The translations under genes were made by a program, and so were the position numbers. 64,000 nt of DNA from Acidobacteriota bacterium (GTDB lineage: Bacteria > Acidobacteriota > Blastocatellia > Pyrinomonadales > Pyrinomonadaceae), in NCBI GenBank assembly GCA_020199835.1, contig JAIVJV010000012.1, positions 1-64,000 of the forward strand. The letters run 5' to 3'. This document shows, piece after piece, positions 62,004 to 64,000 of this stretch (positions are counted from its first letter, which is position 1; every line of letters starts with the position of its first letter). Below the pieces are notes generated by a model. It ran no database searches. It was not told the DNA's origin and saw only the letters and a program-made list of their open reading frames with translations.

Positions 62004-62369
62004 GAGGCAGTGTCTTAACTTTTTGTCTCACGAAAGGGGTGCACCCCAATTTCGCGAAACGGCTCCTCAGAAAGTCGACTTCATCTGCGTCTAACCCATC
62101 ACGCGAACCCCGCCAACGGAAGTACCTTAACTCACATCACATTCAGTTCGGGCCACATGGCCTAGCTCTCCTCAAAGCAAACACTACTTCTCTGGAAAAC
62201 AGCCCCTTTTCTCACCAACCGTTCCGTCACTTTAGACCGCTGCTTAACGCAGCCGGCTTCTGCTCGAAAGCCACCAAACTCGACACCTTGCGGCAGCGTT
62301 GAACTCAGTATTTTTGCGACTGCAAGATTGGTCTTTTTACTTTTTTTTACTTCTAAAGTGGAGACAGAA

Positions 62370-62930
62370 ATGACTAGCCGACGAATTGTTATTGAAGCAT
62401 CATTTAGCAGAACGCCGGACGGAAAAACAATCCTTCAATGCCACTCACGCGGAGACCGCCGATTCAGTCCCTTCTGCTGTTTTGTTGACGCTTTCCGACA
62501 AACACAATCCATCGAAAACCATTATCAACGCGCTAAGGTTTTTAACGGAGAAATCCTCCCAAGAGACTGGCAACAAGCAAAGCATTTTAAGAAGTCCGGT
62601 CTTAAACAAACGAACTGGCAAATCGGTCCTTACCGTCTCCCCTGCGTAACCAATGTCGATGGAAACAGCTTCACGTTAGACGACTTCGGCATCCAGTTTT
62701 ATATCGCCCTATGGCACAAATATCTCCTCTCGAACAAGAGCCTAATAGCGATCGCCGCGCAGTTCGATGACTACGAAGATCCCTTCAAAGGAAGCTTTCC
62801 TTTTTGCCAAGCAGATGTCATCCGCCAATGCGTTCACAAGGGCATCGATAGCCTTCGACCAATGTATGCCGAACTCCATTGTCTTCTGAAACACGGAAGG
62901 CTTTGGCCCCGTCAGACTCCACGCCCCTGA
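62370..62930 (+). CDS. DUF6939-like protein, 186 aa
   Basis: ATG 62370 with GGAGACAGA upstream. The pattern GDRRFSPFCCFVDAFRQTQS, SIENHYQRAKVFNG, LWHKYLLSNKSLIAIAAQFDD and FCQADVIRQCVHKGI fits the phage-associated DUF6939 family, for which I know no activity. Confidence in the family name is moderate. The stretch 62095-62369 has no gene. Confidence 0.6.
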   Translation: MTSRRIVIEASFSRTPDGKTILQCHSRGDRRFSPFCCFVDAFRQTQSIENHYQRAKVFNGEILPRDWQQAKHFKKSGLKQTNWQIGPYRLPCVTNVDGNSFTLDDFGIQFYIALWHKYLLSNKSLIAIAAQFDDYEDPFKGSFPFCQADVIRQCVHKGIDSLRPMYAELHCLLKHGRLWPRQTPRP

Positions 62931-63032
62931 TTTACTACCAAGCCCTCCATCTCGAGCTCTTCCAACCCCACCAATTAACATCCCGAATCACTGCCCCACC
63001 ACGTTCCCATTCATCAACCGTGTAAGTTCTCG

Positions 63033-63312
63033 GACGCCGCAGGAAACGCGTCTGCGACTGCCCTCGAACAAGTGGGTCGAGGCGCTTCCAAAGCCGTGCG
63101 CCTCAACAAGGACGGGCATCTGATAAAAGATTATTATGACCTCCCCCAAACCAGCGCCTCAATCGGCGCTCCCGGTCATAATAGCTTTTATCAAACGCCC
63201 GACTTCTATTCCTTTTCATTGCCCACCACGACGACTTTTTCAGTCTCACCTTGAGCGCACAAACACCATGATGCAAACGAAAGCGCCGCCGGAATACAAC
63301 ACCCGCGGCGGC
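63033..63312. repeat. Cluster of four hairpins beside the RHH gene
   Basis: GACGC/GCGTC (63033, 63048), GAGGCGC/GCGCCTC (63079, 63098), a 20-base imperfect inverted repeat 63121-63141 with 63174-63193 that encloses AGCGCC/GGCGCT, and GCCGCCG/CGGCGGC (63285, 63306). It lies between the DUF6939-like gene and the RHH gene in 410 bases without a gene, suggesting an origin, partition or transfer site, or a terminator pair. Confidence 0.6.
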
Positions 63313-63340
63313 ACTCTCGTTTCAATCGGTTGCCCTCGCC

Positions 63341-63679
63341 TTACAGGCTCGTTCCCCGACCCGGCTGGAGACGGCCTGTGTTACTGGGACCACCCCCTTT
63401 CCCGCCTTCACCTACGTCTAATGGCTGCCTTACTTCCTCTTCTTTTTTCGTACTCTTCTTTCGATAGGTCTCAAATGCATCGTCACTCGCAAAGAATTCC
63501 TCCATCCCACGGTCCACAACCTTACTTTCACTCGGTTTGGATCCCATGGTCTCTTTGTGGAATGCGGCGTATTGCAAGATAGATTCATAAACTGATGTTC
63601 GGATGCTCACGGTTATTTCCTTTAATGCATCCTCCCGCAAATCCACTTTTGGCTTTGTCGGCTTTGGTTGTTTTGGCAT
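63341..63679 (-). CDS. Ribbon-helix-helix type DNA-binding protein
   Basis: 112 residues. A basic N-terminus (MPKQPKPTKPKVDLREDALK), then a likely RHH core ITVSIRTSVYESILQYAAFH with the strand and two helices, and a Lys/Gly-rich tail. RHH proteins are typical plasmid copy-number, partition or antitoxin regulators. The hairpin cluster directly follows its 3' end. No toxin gene is adjacent in the window. Confidence 0.6.
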   Translation of the reverse strand: MPKQPKPTKPKVDLREDALKEITVSIRTSVYESILQYAAFHKETMGSKPSESKVVDRGMEEFFASDDAFETYRKKSTKKEEEVRQPLDVGEGGKGGGPSNTGRLQPGRGTSL

Positions 63680-63858
63680 CTTGTCAGGGGCGCTCCTTTC
63701 CTGCGCTTCACTGCACCATTACAAACTCCATGCCATCCTTTTTGGTCATTCCTTGGCCCACCCTACTCGCTGCGTTCGCTGCCTCCAACGTAGGTTTTAG
63801 ATAGACCGCACTGAATTGCTTTTCCCTATTTCACCCGAAGCACTTTCGGAGGTTTGTC

Positions 63859-64000
63859 ATGGGTCCATTTACCAGTAACGGAACCAATCGCCAGGAAGAC
63901 TTTCATGCCTGCAACATAACCCGCTCTGAGATCGCTCGTTCATTAGCTTTTGAGGCTCGACAAACGGTGCTTTTGGTGAGTGATACAATTGCCAGGAATC
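63859..64000 (+). CDS. N-terminal part of an unknown protein (runs off window)
   Basis: CGGAGG at 63847-63852 precedes ATG 63859. It is open to the window end: MGPFTSNGTNRQEDFHACNI, TRSEIARSLAFEARQTVLLV. The pattern is not enough to name a family. Confidence 0.5.
   Translation, partial: MGPFTSNGTNRQEDFHACNITRSEIARSLAFEARQTVLLVSDTIARN

Larger units (their letters stand above)
60442..62048 (+). mobile_element. IS3-family insertion sequence, 1607 bp
   Basis: Ends are TGGAGTGAACCCC (60442) and GGGGTGCACCCCA (to 62048), imperfect inverted repeats in the TG...CA form, with further matching inner blocks TGAGACA and AGTTAAG. The 3-bp duplication ATT flanks both sides (60439-60441 and 62049-62051). 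It carries orfA, orfB and an A7 frameshift site. About 350 bases behind orfB are non-coding and form three nested hairpins. The perfect duplication suggests recent insertion. Confidence 0.9.

Noticed and set aside
62938..63103. Minus-strand text FLRRPRTYTVDEWERGGAVI across the 5' part of the hairpin cluster
   Set aside because: Protein-like but without a start codon and next to a stop on the 5' side; support is too weak to call a gene.

Overview
The window looks like chromosome plus a large accessory element from a bacterium of about 50-55% GC, most likely Acidobacteriota of the class Blastocatellia (Pyrinomonadales type). This rests on the short XRE-family regulators that begin MGxxRPRP, the TPR protein and small secreted protein at the left edge, and general gene style. 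The taxon is an inference. No rRNA, tRNA, CRISPR array, replication initiator or conjugation gene was seen.

Layout. (1) 1-5.8 kb: a TPR protein, a small secreted protein, a single-domain response regulator, then a 1.2-kb run of about 20 back-to-back hairpins (1496-2730) with no gene of its own, followed by five paralogous small XRE regulators and an excisionase-like protein. (2) 5.8-8.7 kb: a 956-residue AAA+/Fis regulator on the minus strand. (3) 9-31 kb, plus strand: a replication and end-joining block with a DNA clamp, a ComF-like protein, a stand-alone ATP-dependent ligase, Ku, a 1742-residue methylase-helicase and a second ligase fused to a WGR domain. It continues with a MoxR-VWA pair and partners, a DUF3560-methyltransferase and a second sigma-54 activator. 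(4) 31-46 kb: a DNA-modification block with two divergent C5-cytosine methyltransferases, a Mom-like protein, a radical SAM enzyme and an Mrr_N-fused amino-methyltransferase. It also holds a XerC/D recombinase and a TniB-like protein that lacks a P-loop. (5) 46.6-51.7 kb, minus strand: a defence operon headed by a LexA-type repressor with a palindromic operator, followed by DUF2188, an unknown, Shedu, TIR and AbiV genes. (6) 53.6-64 kb: a large unknown protein, SSB, RNase HI, macro-domain and SLOG proteins, and an OB-fold protein. An IS3-family element with a visible 3-bp target duplication interrupts a small gene here. A DUF6939-like protein, a hairpin cluster, an RHH protein and a partial gene follow.

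Most genes from 9 to 46 kb run in one direction with short gaps or 4-base ATGA overlaps, as expected for a large plasmid, integrative element or phage-like replicon. The cargo combines DNA repair, DNA modification and immunity. Several small genes are broken by one-base frameshifts, which may be decay or uncorrected assembly indels. The most unusual features are the hairpin array at 1.5-2.7 kb, whose repeated hairpins differ by compensatory base changes, the LexA-led defence operon, and the mobile Ku/two-ligase/clamp module.
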